From positions 22,242 through 86,241 of the forward strand of contig CAJWQX010000003.1 of the NCBI GenBank assembly GCA_913045265.1: a stretch of 64,000 nt of DNA, read 5' to 3'. The notes under the pieces are model-generated. The model saw nothing but the letters and a program-made list of their open reading frames with translations. It did not search any database and was not told the DNA's origin. This stretch comes from UBA11889 sp002313255. Its GTDB lineage: Bacteria; Pseudomonadota; Gammaproteobacteria; Pseudomonadales; Azotimanducaceae. Every line of letters begins with the position of its first letter. The first letter of the stretch is position 1. The translations under genes and the position numbers were made by a program. Shown piece by piece: positions 1 to 9,896 of this stretch.

Positions 1-800
1 TCAGACGTTCGATAAATCGCATGCCCAAATCCCATGATTACTTCTTTACGGTCGAGCATTTCCCGGACGCCCCGTTCGGCTTGTTCTGGCGTCTCGTATC
101 GGTCAATCAGGGCCATCGCTGCTTCGTTCGCGCCACCGTGGAGGGGACCCCGCAGCGAACCGATAGCTCCCGTAATGCACGAGTACATGTCTGATAACGT
201 GGACGCGCACACTCGGCCTGTGAACGTCGACGCATTAAATTCGTGCTCGGCGTAAAGAATCAACGACACATCCATGACACGACAAAAAGTTTCATTCGAA
301 GCATCTCCTAATAAGGTTTCGAGAAAATGCTCGGCAATCGAATCTGCATCCGTTTGCTCTTCAATTCGCACGCCATCGTGGCTAAAGCGATACCAGTAAT
401 TAATAATCGATGGCAGAGCGCCCAATAGACGATCCGCGACTTCCTGTTGTTGATCAAAGTCCATCTCGGGTTCGAGATTGCCTAGCATCGAACATCCCGT
501 ACGCATTACGTCCATGGGATGAGTGTTCGAGGGAATCCGTTCAAGAACGTCCTTTAGAGCCTCGGGTAATCCACGAAGCGCCTTCAATTTTGTCCGGTAG
601 GCATCAAGCGTCGTTTGATTAGGCAGTTCGCCGTATAGAATCAAATAGGCAACTTCTTCGAACGTCGCAAGCTCGGCGAGTTCTGAGATATCGTAACCGC
701 GGTATGTCAAACCGGTACCTGTCTTTCCGACGGTACATAGCGCCGTATCACCAGCTGACTGACCTCGCAATCCGGCACCGCTGAGTTTCTTATCGACCAT
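1..800 (-). CDS. prpC: 2-methylcitrate synthase (partial, N-terminal 266 residues)
   Basis: Condenses propionyl-CoA with oxaloacetate in the methylcitrate cycle (cytosol). The reading frame starts at the ATG at 798-800 and runs off the left edge, so the C-terminal third is not visible. Citrate-synthase family motifs can be read: LHGGANEA and, at the edge, GFGHAIYR, which carry the two catalytic histidines of the fold; the catalytic Asp lies outside the window. The start has a GGAGG ribosome site nine bases upstream and overlaps the end of prpB by 11 bp, so the two are translationally coupled. Adjacency to prpB favours methylcitrate synthase over ordinary citrate synthase (gltA); that specificity is inferred from context. 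Confidence 0.9.
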   Translation of the reverse strand, partial: MVDKKLSGAGLRGQSAGDTALCTVGKTGTGLTYRGYDISELAELATFEEVAYLILYGELPNQTTLDAYRTKLKALRGLPEALKDVLERIPSNTHPMDVMRTGCSMLGNLEPEMDFDQQQEVADRLLGALPSIINYWYRFSHDGVRIEEQTDADSIAEHFLETLLGDASNETFCRVMDVSLILYAEHEFNASTFTGRVCASTLSDMYSCITGAIGSLRGPLHGGANEAAMALIDRYETPEQAERGVREMLDRKEVIMGFGHAIYRTS

Positions 801-1683
801 CGTCCGATTCCTCCCTAAATAATTCGTCCAGCTTCTGCTCGAATGCGTGATAGCCAAGGAATTCGTATAGCTGATCCCGCGTCTGCATGGTTGCAACGAC
901 ATCCCGTTGCGTCCCCTTGACCCTTATTTCCTTATAAACGTTCAATGCCGCCAGGTTCATCGCGCGAAACGCCGACAACGGGTACAACACCATGTGCACT
1001 CCAACCTGACGAAGCTCGTCGACACTATATAGAGGTGTCGCGCCAAATTCTGTGAGGTTTGCGAGTACGGGGACGTCCACACTACCAACGATTTCCCCAT
1101 ACATCGAAACATCCGTCATCGCCTCCGCAAAGATCGCATCGGCACCTGCTTCGACATACTCTTGGGTTCGATCCAACACCGCGTTGAAACCGTCGACGGC
1201 GAGCGCGTCGGTACGTGCCATCAAAATAAATGACGGATCAATTCTCGCGTCAACGGCTGCCTTGATTCGGTCACACATTTCTTCCGCCGAAACGATTGCT
1301 TTATTGGGTCTGTGACCACAACGTTTCTGCGAAACCTGATCTTCAATGTGGACAGCCCCTACCCCCGCCTTTTCCATTTCCCGTATGGTCCGGGCGATAC
1401 TGAAAGCGCCTCCCCAACCCGTGTCAATGTCGACGAGCAACGGGGTGTCGGTTGCACCCGTTATACGCCGCGCATCCGTGATCACGTCCTGCATCGAGGT
1501 GATCCCTAAATCAGGTAAAGCATACGATGCAGCTGCCACACCTCCGCCAGAAAGGTATAGGCAGCGAAAACCAACCTGCTCCGCCATCAAGGCTGCATAC
1601 GCATTGATCGCACCAACAATCTGCAATGGCCGTTCCTGGACAAGTGCCTCCCGAAATCTTTCGCCTGCAGTCGACACAGCCAT
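790..1683 (-). CDS. prpB: 2-methylisocitrate lyase
   Basis: Cleaves 2-methylisocitrate to pyruvate and succinate, the last step of the methylcitrate cycle. The isocitrate-lyase-superfamily signature reads KRCGHRPNK near residue 120, with Mg-binding Asp residues in [11 protein letters not shown] chose the ATG at 1683 (297 residues, close to the usual 295) because GAGGAG lies directly before it. A GTG at 1698 in the same frame would overlap thrH and has no ribosome site. It starts 7 bp after the thrH stop and overlaps prpC by 11 bp, so thrH-prpB-prpC look like one transcript. KRCGH in place of the more common KKCGH is a conservative change. Confidence 0.93.
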   Translation of the reverse strand: MAVSTAGERFREALVQERPLQIVGAINAYAALMAEQVGFRCLYLSGGGVAAASYALPDLGITSMQDVITDARRITGATDTPLLVDIDTGWGGAFSIARTIREMEKAGVGAVHIEDQVSQKRCGHRPNKAIVSAEEMCDRIKAAVDARIDPSFILMARTDALAVDGFNAVLDRTQEYVEAGADAIFAEAMTDVSMYGEIVGSVDVPVLANLTEFGATPLYSVDELRQVGVHMVLYPLSAFRAMNLAALNVYKEIRVKGTQRDVVATMQTRDQLYEFLGYHAFEQKLDELFREESDDGR

Positions 1684-1690
1684 GTTCTCC

Positions 1691-2290
1691 TCAGTCACTG
1701 AATTCGTTAAGCCTCTCTTTCAAACCAGCATAAGTCGACACAGTCTCAATCGTTGGAAAACGATCCGATATGGAAGCCGGTGCGTTAAAGAAAAAACCTT
1801 TATTCGCCTGTTTCAGCATACCAACGTCATTAAAGGAATCACCCGCGGCCATTACACGCAAATTTAGGGATTGGAATGAACGAACTGCTTGCGTTTTGGG
1901 GTCATCTTGACGCAATTGGTACCCAACAACACGATCTTCAACCACTGTCATTCGATGGCACAGTAGAAAAGGATTCCCTAATTTCGCCATCAAGGGCAAC
2001 GCAAACTCATAAAAAGTATCGGAAAGAATCGCCAACTGGAAACAAATACGCATGTCGTCGAGGAAAGCAGCGGCATCTTCAAAGGGCTCGATCCCCTCAA
2101 TAACCTGGCAGATGGAGCTGTAACTAACGTCGTGACGTTCCAACACGGCCAATCGATGGGTCATCAATTCATCGTAATCGACGACGTCTCGTGTAGTGAG
2201 CCGCAACTCTTCGTCACCGACTACGTCGGCAATCACCTCCCAGATTTCCGGTACGAGAACACCTTCTAAGTCCAGACAAAGTACGTTCAT
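1691..2290 (-). CDS. thrH: Phosphoserine phosphatase / homoserine phosphotransferase, HAD family
   Basis: A 199-residue HAD-superfamily enzyme. ThrH proteins dephosphorylate phosphoserine and can pass the phosphate to homoserine. HAD motif 1 is DLEGVL (nucleophile Asp7), motif 2 is LSDTFYEF, and motif 4 is GDSFND. The LSDTFYEF and [10 protein letters not shown] segments are characteristic of ThrH rather than SerB, which is longer. The ATG at 2290 has GGAG about seven bases upstream. It is the first gene of a run with prpB and prpC, whereas in Pseudomonas thrH sits by cysH, as it also does here divergently. Regulation is not visible. Confidence 0.9.
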   Translation of the reverse strand: MNVLCLDLEGVLVPEIWEVIADVVGDEELRLTTRDVVDYDELMTHRLAVLERHDVSYSSICQVIEGIEPFEDAAAFLDDMRICFQLAILSDTFYEFALPLMAKLGNPFLLCHRMTVVEDRVVGYQLRQDDPKTQAVRSFQSLNLRVMAAGDSFNDVGMLKQANKGFFFNAPASISDRFPTIETVSTYAGLKERLNEFSD

Positions 2291-2476
2291 TGGGCTCTCC
2301 GGGGGGCGCGTATCTTACGGGAGCACCCGCCTCAAGCCTAGAGGGCGAGTGTATGTGCATGCGGAAGCGGCCTAATAAGTTGTAAGCATATGACGAAGGA
2401 TTACTTTTTCGGGTAACCGGTCGCTGGTACATTCGCACATTCTCAATGTCGACTCGTTCAGGTCTACCGAAACTCG

Positions 2477-3238
2477 ATGGTATCGATCAACACTCAATTC
2501 AGAAAAAACATTTCGGACGTTGCGCCCATGGATGTACTTGCCGACGCATTTAATCGCTTCGAGCAAAGCCAAATCTCGATTTCCTTTAGTGGCGCCGAAG
2601 ACGTTGTCCTCATTGAAATGGCGTATCAATTACTTGGGAATAGAGTGCCGGTTTTTTGCCTTGATACCGGAAGACTTCATCCCGAAACGTATCGGTACAT
2701 CGACCAGGTTCGGAAACATTACGGCATTTCGATCGACATGTTGTCTCCAGACCCAGCCAACCTAGAGCAACTCGTACGGGAAAAAGGCCTCTTTAGTTTT
2801 TATCAAGATGGGCATCACGAGTGTTGCGCCATTCGTAAAATACAACCGTTAACGAAAAAATTATGCCACCTGGACGCATGGATCACCGGACAGCGCCGTG
2901 ATCAAAACGTCACAAGAACTGAACTTCCGCAGGAACAAGAGGACCGTGCCTTTTCAACGCCGAGGCACCCGATTACAAAATTCAATCCGTTAGCGTCGTG
3001 GACCTCACCCGATGTCTGGCGTTACATCCAAACAAACGGCGTTCCCTACAATCCACTACACGATCAAGGGTTTTCGTCAATCGGTTGCGAACCGTGTACG
3101 CGCTCCATCTCAAGGTTTCAGCCCGAACGGGCCGGGCGTTGGTGGTGGGAAGACGAGAAAGACAAAGAGTGCGGCCTGCACGCACAAAATATTGATGCCC
3201 AACCTGTGCGAGTCATCGAAAAACACACACAGGCTTGA
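2477..3238 (+). CDS. cysH: Adenylylsulfate (APS) reductase, iron-sulfur type
   Basis: Reduces activated sulfate to sulfite using thioredoxin. This 253-residue protein has the PP-loop of the family (SFSGAEDVV). It also has the two cysteine pairs that bind a [4Fe-4S] cluster: HHECCAIR near residue 115 and GCEPCTR near residue 205. The catalytic cysteine is in the C-terminal KECGLH. The cluster cysteines mark the APS-using (plant/Pseudomonas) branch; the enterobacterial PAPS reductase lacks them. It is divergent from thrH across 186 bp and is followed by a decayed small gene and then cysB, a sulfur-assimilation setting. No strong ribosome site marks the chosen ATG; an in-frame ATG at 2528 is possible. 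Confidence 0.93.
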   Translation: MVSINTQFRKNISDVAPMDVLADAFNRFEQSQISISFSGAEDVVLIEMAYQLLGNRVPVFCLDTGRLHPETYRYIDQVRKHYGISIDMLSPDPANLEQLVREKGLFSFYQDGHHECCAIRKIQPLTKKLCHLDAWITGQRRDQNVTRTELPQEQEDRAFSTPRHPITKFNPLASWTSPDVWRYIQTNGVPYNPLHDQGFSSIGCEPCTRSISRFQPERAGRWWWEDEKDKECGLHAQNIDAQPVRVIEKHTQA

Positions 3239-3301
3239 CGTCGAGTTCGTCATTCAGTGCGACTGATCGCAAGGCATTTTTTACACCTGAGACCTACCCA
3301 C

Positions 3302-3631
3302 ATGAAGGTTACTTTCGTAAAGAAGGTTTTGGCGGATAGCATGCTGTATCACAAATGTTCCGACGCGGAAGCGAACTTATTATCTCGGGGGTCTATTCGG
3401 TTGCTTTGACAAGATCACTATCGCCGATGAACGCGACCCTGCATCCGCGGGGATGCGAGGTATTCGATTTCGACTTCGCCCTTCTCCATCGTGGATAAAG
3501 GAGACGTAGTTCAAACCGACACCAGGTATAAGAATTTCCTGCAGGACCTACGCGGGATAGCAATCAACAAAGAAACCCGACAAGAAGCAGAAGAAATCTT
3601 GTGTGCCAACCCGGATCTCGATCTAATCTGA
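3302..3631 (+). pseudogene. Frameshifted remnant of a small thioredoxin/glutaredoxin-like protein
   Basis: No intact frame exists here, but joining three frames gives a recognisable family. Frame one begins MKVTFVKKVLAD and stops near 3409. A second frame gives FDKITIADERDPASAGMR. A third runs from SPFSIVDKGD to the C-terminal EEILCANPDLDLI, ending at 3631. The usual family pattern is MKxxFVKKxLADGxPCxKC, then ADERDP, then APFFxV, then ILxxNPDLDFI. Besides the two frame changes, the first cysteine of the CxxC pair is missing (the segment reads LYHKC), so this looks like real decay. A homologous intact gene sits between cysH and cysB in Pseudomonas (from memory). It fills most of the 405-bp gap between cysH and cysB; the rest shows nothing. 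Confidence 0.75.
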
Positions 3632-3643
3632 TCTGACCACAAA

Positions 3644-4654
<1,011 letters not shown>

Positions 4655-4657
4655 TCA

Positions 4658-4674
4658 TCTTTATTTCATAAAGA
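4658..4674 (-). promoter_or_regulatory. Inverted repeat upstream of cysB (possible CysB operator)
   Basis: A perfect inverted repeat, TCTTTAT-TTC-ATAAAGA, lies in the 60-bp AT-rich gap between the 5'-nucleotidase stop and the cysB start, centred about 48 bp upstream of cysB. LysR-type regulators commonly repress their own gene by binding such dyads with a T-N11-A core. The short loop could instead form a weak hairpin at the end of the upstream gene, but no T-run follows on the minus strand. Binding by CysB is inference. Confidence 0.4.
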
Positions 4675-4678
4675 AATA

Positions 4679-5584
4679 TCAAGTGGTTTCGTTAGTTACC
4701 CCGTGTGGTACATGACCCGAGGCCACAGCAGTACTCGCACGTTCACAATTGCCTGCCTGGTCATCAAAAAACACATCCGCACCAAATGCCCGAAGAAACT
4801 CAGTTTTTTCGCGTCCGCCAAGAAACAAGCTTTCATCCAAACGAACGTCCCACGCGCGTAAGGTTTTGATGACGCGCTCATGAGCGGGAGCTGCGCGGGC
4901 GGTGACAAGCGCGGTTCGAATTGGACAAGCGGTCTCATCAAACTCGCACTGGAGCCGGTGGAGCCCTTTAAGGAACGGCTTAAAGGGACCGCCGTTAAGA
5001 GGTTCATCGGCAGCCAACGCTTCGCTATCCGAAAACGCATCGAGTCCACCATCCCGATAAACGCGTTCGGCCTCGTCTGAAAACAACACCGCGTCCCCAT
5101 CGAATGCTATCCGGAGATCCTCGTGGCTGGCGCTCGGCGAAACACCTCCAACGAGCGTCGCCGCCGCAAGGTGGTTATCAATCGCATCTCGAACGTCCTG
5201 CGGATGTGTCGAAAGGAACAGGTCGCAATTGAACGCTCGTACATATCGGTAAGGGCTGAAGCCTCCGCTAAAAGCTGCACGAGTGATCTCTAACTCGTGG
5301 GACCGAATCGAATTAAATATACGGAGCCCCGTATCCGCCGAATTTCTAGAAAGAAGGATTACCTCGACACGGGGATATTCTGTTAAGTCATTAATATGTA
5401 AAAGTTTTTTTACAAATTGATAGGCGTCACCCGGATCCAGAACTCGATCCTCACGTTCAATTTGATACCGCCGATACGCTTCCAGGCCATGTTCCTCGAA
5501 TACCAAATTACTTTCATCTAGATCGAAAAGCGCCCGGGAAGATATGGCAACGGTCAGAAACGATTCAGACATCGATTCAAGCAT
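4679..5584 (-). CDS. 5'-nucleotidase family protein (PF06189-like)
   Basis: Cytosolic 5'-nucleotidase-like protein of 301 residues; the family dephosphorylates nucleoside monophosphates, though the bacterial substrate is not settled. Recognisable blocks include VAISSRALFDL at the N-terminus, IAFDGDAVLFSDEAE in the middle (the HAD-type Asp motif), TARAAPAHERVI, and a C-terminal FGADVFFDDQ acid cluster that fits the Mg-binding motif. The frame opens at the ATG at 5584, which overlaps the stop of the upstream DUF465 gene; a second ATG at 5572 is equally possible, and neither has a clear ribosome site. The overlap suggests coupling with DUF465. Confidence 0.8.
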   Translation of the reverse strand: MLESMSESFLTVAISSRALFDLDESNLVFEEHGLEAYRRYQIEREDRVLDPGDAYQFVKKLLHINDLTEYPRVEVILLSRNSADTGLRIFNSIRSHELEITRAAFSGGFSPYRYVRAFNCDLFLSTHPQDVRDAIDNHLAAATLVGGVSPSASHEDLRIAFDGDAVLFSDEAERVYRDGGLDAFSDSEALAADEPLNGGPFKPFLKGLHRLQCEFDETACPIRTALVTARAAPAHERVIKTLRAWDVRLDESLFLGGREKTEFLRAFGADVFFDDQAGNCERASTAVASGHVPHGVTNETT

Positions 5585-5774
5585 CTAAGTCAGGAATCAA
5601 ACCGCTTTCGAGACGATCGATCATATCTTTTAACTTTAGTTTTCGCTTCTTCAACCGTTGAATCCTCATCGTGTTCGGATGATGAGTATCGATCAGGTAG
5701 TGGATTACGTCGTCGAGATCGCGATGCTCTGACTTAAGCTCTTCTAGCCACCGATTGGTCTCTTCCTCATCCAC
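5577..5774 (-). CDS. DUF465/YdcH-like small helical protein
   Basis: A 65-residue charged protein with the C-terminal signature RLKKRKLKLKDMIDRL typical of the DUF465 (YdcH) family, whose members are short coiled-coil proteins of unknown role. A GTG start at 5774 is the only choice, because an in-frame stop lies just four codons upstream. It is divergent from the VWA-domain gene, 96 bp away, and overlaps the 5'-nucleotidase gene by about 8 bp. Function cannot be assigned from sequence; SlyX is another short helical family but lacks this KKxKLxLKD block. Confidence 0.75.
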   Translation of the reverse strand: MDEEETNRWLEELKSEHRDLDDVIHYLIDTHHPNTMRIQRLKKRKLKLKDMIDRLESGLIPDLDA

Positions 5775-5870
5775 TTGGAGCTATACGACTACGACCCGTT
5801 ATGCGTTACGTGTCATCATAGACGAGTAACAGAAATCACTCGACACTTGTATTGTCCGGTATGGAAATCA

Positions 5871-6545
5871 ATGCCAAAACCGCCATCAATCAAGACTTCC
5901 GTGAACGCCTTTCTTCGCAGGGCCCAAGATCAGGCCATGACAAATACGACGTCGGCCCGATTGATCTTCGCCATGGATGCCACGGCGAGTCGCGAGCCGA
6001 CCTGGGACTTAGCCACCAGCTTACATGCCGAACTTTTCAGCATTGCGAGTTCGACTCGTCTTGACGTTCAGTTGATTTATTACCGTGGTCTGGACGATTT
6101 TTTCGTGTCCGGTTGGAACAAAGAACCGCGCACCCTCCTACACGAAATGCAGAACGTTCGTTGTCGGGGCGGTCGTACGCAAATCCTCAGGGTCCTCCAG
6201 CATGCCCGTCGACAAATTTCCAATGAAAAAACAGAAGCCGTTGTATTTGTGGGCGACTGCTGCGAGGAGTCACCCACCGAACTTTATGCCTGTGCGGGCG
6301 AACTTGGACTTTTCCGATTGCCTGTATTCGTCTTTCAAGAAGGATACGATCCTCACGCGAAACAGGTTTTCCAACAGATCGCGAAACGTTCTCGCGGTGC
6401 ATACGCTCGCTTTGCGCCTGGATCTGCAAAGGAACTGGCTGCCTTATTAGGGGTCGCGGTCGCCTACGCCACCAAAGGAAAAGATGCCGTTTCCCAGCTC
6501 GCTACGGCAGAAGCCCGCCATCTGCTTAAACAATTGCCCCCATGA
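5871..6545 (+). CDS. VWA-domain protein of unknown function
   Basis: A 224-residue soluble protein dominated by a von Willebrand factor A fold. The metal-dependent adhesion site begins DATAS (Asp36, Thr38, Ser40), and later blocks GGRTQI and VVFVGDCCEE fit the remaining VWA strands. Homologues in marine and soil gammaproteobacteria share FAMDATASREPTWD and are annotated only as VWA proteins. I preferred the ATG at 5871, where homology begins; the longer frame from 5775 adds 32 residues that look non-coding. It overlaps the J-domain gene by 4 bp, so the two are probably co-translated. Function is unknown. Confidence 0.78.
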   Translation: MPKPPSIKTSVNAFLRRAQDQAMTNTTSARLIFAMDATASREPTWDLATSLHAELFSIASSTRLDVQLIYYRGLDDFFVSGWNKEPRTLLHEMQNVRCRGGRTQILRVLQHARRQISNEKTEAVVFVGDCCEESPTELYACAGELGLFRLPVFVFQEGYDPHAKQVFQQIAKRSRGAYARFAPGSAKELAALLGVAVAYATKGKDAVSQLATAEARHLLKQLPP

Positions 6546-7267
6546 CTCTATTAGTGATTGCGGCCCTTCTCGCGACGATCGCATTCGTGTTTCTGATGCA
6601 GTCGTTATGGGCCCGTAAACAACCTAAAAATCTGTCGACTAAGATTCTAGCGTCCGCCGTCACTCTCTTAATGGCCCTAGCCGTCCTCGCCGCTAGCGGT
6701 AGGATGCACTGGATCGCAGCCGTCGGTACCGCGGTCCTCCCATTTCTTCGTCGCGGTTTCTCGCTCCTCCGCTACCTGCCTTATCTTACACGTCTCATGT
6801 CCATGTGGCCGACCGCACACGCCAACTCCAATTCATCTGGTTCACAACAAACCGAAACAAGCACCCGGGAGCTTCGGATGCGTTTGGACCACGAATCTGG
6901 CGACATATACGGGGAGGTACTCGTAGGACGCTACGAGGGACGTGCGCTCTCAGACCTATCTCCCACCGAAATCAAAGAGCTCTACCTCGCTCTTAAGGAA
7001 ACCGAGTCAAGACGACTCCTGGAAGCTTATGCCGATCGGTACCATCCAAAAATATTGGACCCTAAGGCCGAGGATTCTAACGCTGTCTCGCCGGAGATGA
7101 CGCGTGGGCGAGCGCTCAAAGTTCTTGGACTGTCTACTGGCGCGACAAAAGACGAGATTGTAGTGGCCCATCGACGCCTGATCCAACGCATGCACCCTGA
7201 TCGTGGAGGTTCCAATTTTCTTGCCGCCGAACTCAACGCCGCAAAGAAATGCTTGATGGAGGGATAA
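6542..7267 (+). CDS. Membrane-anchored J-domain protein
   Basis: A 241-residue protein with two hydrophobic N-terminal segments (about residues 1-20 and 37-70), a linker, a conserved block DHESGDIYGEVLVGRYEGR, and a C-terminal J-like domain with the HPD motif at about 218-220 followed by RGGSNF. The short C-terminal J-domain behind membrane helices resembles Pam18/TIM14-type topology, so it may recruit DnaK to the membrane. The ATG overlaps the VWA gene stop by 4 bp (ATGA), a typical coupled pair. It is not DnaJ, CbpA or DjlA, which have other domain orders. Role and substrate are unknown. Confidence 0.8.
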   Translation: MTLLVIAALLATIAFVFLMQSLWARKQPKNLSTKILASAVTLLMALAVLAASGRMHWIAAVGTAVLPFLRRGFSLLRYLPYLTRLMSMWPTAHANSNSSGSQQTETSTRELRMRLDHESGDIYGEVLVGRYEGRALSDLSPTEIKELYLALKETESRRLLEAYADRYHPKILDPKAEDSNAVSPEMTRGRALKVLGLSTGATKDEIVVAHRRLIQRMHPDRGGSNFLAAELNAAKKCLMEG

Positions 7268-7361
7268 TGTCGACGTCGCGTGGCATGCGCGCAACGTACG
7301 TTCGGCGACACCCGTCTTTTTTAACGGTCGTCCGGACAGATGTCCGTGTAGAATTCTTCGT

Positions 7362-9896
7362 GTGCGCGATCCACTGATTCCTCTCGACCCGGAACTTCTT
7401 TCTGCCCTAAGCGAAGATCAAGTCGTTACCGCGAACGAGCGCCAAGCCCGCGAACTCAAGTACGCGTTCGACCATCACCAGAAGCAGCTCGGGGTAATAG
7501 CTTGGCCGACGGCTAACGTCGTATCCATCGACCATTGGCTTCAAAAAAACTACGCCTCGCTATATCGTGAAGACGAGTCCGATAGTCCGCTGACGGTCGT
7601 GTCGCCACAAAGTCTATTGCTAGCAGCGAAGCTGACCGCACCGGACAACGACATCGAAACCCACACATCGCTTTTTCTTGACGCGTGGCACCACTATTGG
7701 CTTTGGCAAATCCAACCCGCCGACCTGGACACAACGGACAACGGTAGACTGTTCCACCGTTGGATCAACAATCTATCCGAATTCCTGAAGCGTCGAGACA
7801 CGATCTCAGAGGTCCAGTTGTACCGGTTGCTTGAAGACGCTGCGCAGGCGGGAAATTTTATACCGACAACCGTACATTCATTCGGACTGGATGACAGAGC
7901 ACCAGCGCAGGAAACACTGTTCAATGCCCTGGTCACGTCCGGATGCCCCGTGCAACACCACGCCAGCCTAGAAAATACGGAAGCTCAACCAGCGCTAACA
8001 AGTTTTGAAACGTCGAACCAAGAACGCGCCGCGTTTGCCGTCTGGTCGAGGGAAATTCTATCAGCTCAACCCAACGCTCGGATCGCCATCGTCGTCGCAG
8101 ACTTGACGCGCGAATACACCGCTATACGCCGGCAGTTCGAAGCCGTATTCCCAGATGTCGGTGAGCTCGTCCAAATCGTAAACATTGGAAGCGGCTTGCG
8201 ATTAAGCGACGAACCGGTGTGTCGCGACGCTCTCGATTTATTCCGATGGACTATTCAACCCTTGAGCTTCCTTCTCATAGAACAACTCCGACGCTCGGCG
8301 TACTTGCCATCAATCAACACCACCGAAGGACTCGCCTCTTGGCTCCCCCACCGGCTCGATCTCCCGGACTTTGCGCACCGCGTAAAACTTCCGTGGAGCG
8401 AACGCATGCACGCTTCGTTTAAGACGCCTGCATGGAGTTCACCAAGGACGTGGGCTGAGAAGGCACGAACTATCCTCGACATTGCCGGATGGCCCGGCGA
8501 TGAGCCCGACTCGAACGATTTTCAAGCCGCGCAAACGCTGTCAGAGATCCTCGACACGTTAACTTCAAGCACGCAGTTTGGTGATATGTCCTGGTCGGAA
8601 GCTGTCCGATCTATTTGTTTCCTGGCAGATCATCAACGCTTTGCGGCGCAGTCGCCACCCGCTCATATCCAAGTGTTAAGCCAAGGAGAAGCTGACGGAC
8701 TTAGATTCGATGCACTATGGGTCGCGAACGCCAGCGATACGAATTGGCCGGGACCGTTCCGCCCCAACCCTTTTATCCCAATATCAATACAACGAGCTGC
8801 TGGGATACCCTCGGCGTCGCATAGTCAACGGCTTCGCAAAGCCCAAGAACGAACCCATTCGTGGCTATCGTCCGCACCTCAAGTCGTATTTAGCTACGCG
8901 CGGGCCGATGGTGATTCCGTCTGTGCTCCTAGTGGCTTACTCCCAGTTCTAACTGAATCCACGTTAAGTCAGATCCTACGAACACCGACCCTCGCCGCCC
9001 ATGGACACATCTGGGCCCAACGGCAATCGTGCCACGCCGTCGAAGTGCTACAAGACGAGGCAGGATCAACCGTTCCATCGGATCGGCTAACCTACGGTGG
9101 TAGCGCTGTACTGCGTGACCAATCTCTATGTCCTTTTAAAGGTTGGGCCCGGCATCGGCTCGAGCTGTCCGACCCACGTGTTCCACATCGATTTCCAGAC
9201 GCTTTAGACCGTGGTTCCTTGATACACGACGTTTTACATGCAGCTCTCGACTCCTGCAAAGGCCGAGAAGATGTCATCGAAATCGAACCAGCAAGGCTTC
9301 ACGAAATCATTGATCGTGCACTGACGAAATTTAGGCCGAATCTTTCGCAAGCCGTACTCGAACACGAACACCGGCGCATTCGCGAAATTCTTACGCACTG
9401 GTTAGATTTTGAGAAAACGAGATCGCCCTACCAAGTCGTCTCCGTTGAAACCGACAAAAGCGTTCGGATCGGCCAGTTACAACTTGATCTTCGTCTAGAT
9501 CGCATCGACCAAATGGAAGACGGTAGTCAACTCGTTATCGACTACAAAAGTGGTACCGCAACCACCGCAGGTTGGCGTCTACCACGTCTTTCGGACCCGC
9601 AACTCCCGCTGTACGCATCGACCGTTGACAATGCCTCGGGCATCGCGCTGATGCAGATATCGGAAGAACGCTCCACCTTAATCGGTGTCGGAGAGCACGA
9701 AATCCACGGTTTATCGAATAGTCAGGATTTTGGTTTTGAAACCTTCAAGGACCTGGCCAACGCGTGGAATAGTTACCTTGAAGATACCGCAACATCGTTC
9801 GTCAATGGCTACGCCGCCGTCGACCCCATCGATAAAACGATTTGCCGCCGTTGTCATCTCCAAGGTCTGTGTCGGGTATTTGATGGCAACAATTAG
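7362..9896 (+). CDS. AddB-like PD-(D/E)XK nuclease, probable DNA repair protein
   Basis: An 844-residue protein related to AddB, the helicase-like/nuclease subunit of double-strand-break end-processing enzymes. The C-terminal quarter is a RecB-type nuclease: LIHDVLHAAL, then VIDYKSG (near 725-730), and a terminal cysteine set C828-x2-C831-x5-C837 with an earlier Cys near 590. That spacing matches the iron-sulfur cluster that staples AddB nuclease domains. The N-terminus reads VVTANERQARELKYA and shows no Walker A motif, as in the AddB-like family of beta- and gammaproteobacteria. The start is a GTG with no clear ribosome site and is uncertain. It overlaps the helicase gene by 14 bp. Confidence 0.82.
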   Translation: MRDPLIPLDPELLSALSEDQVVTANERQARELKYAFDHHQKQLGVIAWPTANVVSIDHWLQKNYASLYREDESDSPLTVVSPQSLLLAAKLTAPDNDIETHTSLFLDAWHHYWLWQIQPADLDTTDNGRLFHRWINNLSEFLKRRDTISEVQLYRLLEDAAQAGNFIPTTVHSFGLDDRAPAQETLFNALVTSGCPVQHHASLENTEAQPALTSFETSNQERAAFAVWSREILSAQPNARIAIVVADLTREYTAIRRQFEAVFPDVGELVQIVNIGSGLRLSDEPVCRDALDLFRWTIQPLSFLLIEQLRRSAYLPSINTTEGLASWLPHRLDLPDFAHRVKLPWSERMHASFKTPAWSSPRTWAEKARTILDIAGWPGDEPDSNDFQAAQTLSEILDTLTSSTQFGDMSWSEAVRSICFLADHQRFAAQSPPAHIQVLSQGEADGLRFDALWVANASDTNWPGPFRPNPFIPISIQRAAGIPSASHSQRLRKAQERTHSWLSSAPQVVFSYARADGDSVCAPSGLLPVLTESTLSQILRTPTLAAHGHIWAQRQSCHAVEVLQDEAGSTVPSDRLTYGGSAVLRDQSLCPFKGWARHRLELSDPRVPHRFPDALDRGSLIHDVLHAALDSCKGREDVIEIEPARLHEIIDRALTKFRPNLSQAVLEHEHRRIREILTHWLDFEKTRSPYQVVSVETDKSVRIGQLQLDLRLDRIDQMEDGSQLVIDYKSGTATTAGWRLPRLSDPQLPLYASTVDNASGIALMQISEERSTLIGVGEHEIHGLSNSQDFGFETFKDLANAWNSYLEDTATSFVNGYAAVDPIDKTICRRCHLQGLCRVFDGNN

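Noticed and set aside
3239..3643. Intergenic gap as a regulatory RNA locus
   Set aside because: Most of the gap is explained by the frameshifted thioredoxin-like gene.
5775..5870. N-terminal extension of the VWA gene
   Set aside because: The extra 32 residues are cysteine/histidine-rich and have no homology; coding character begins at 5871.
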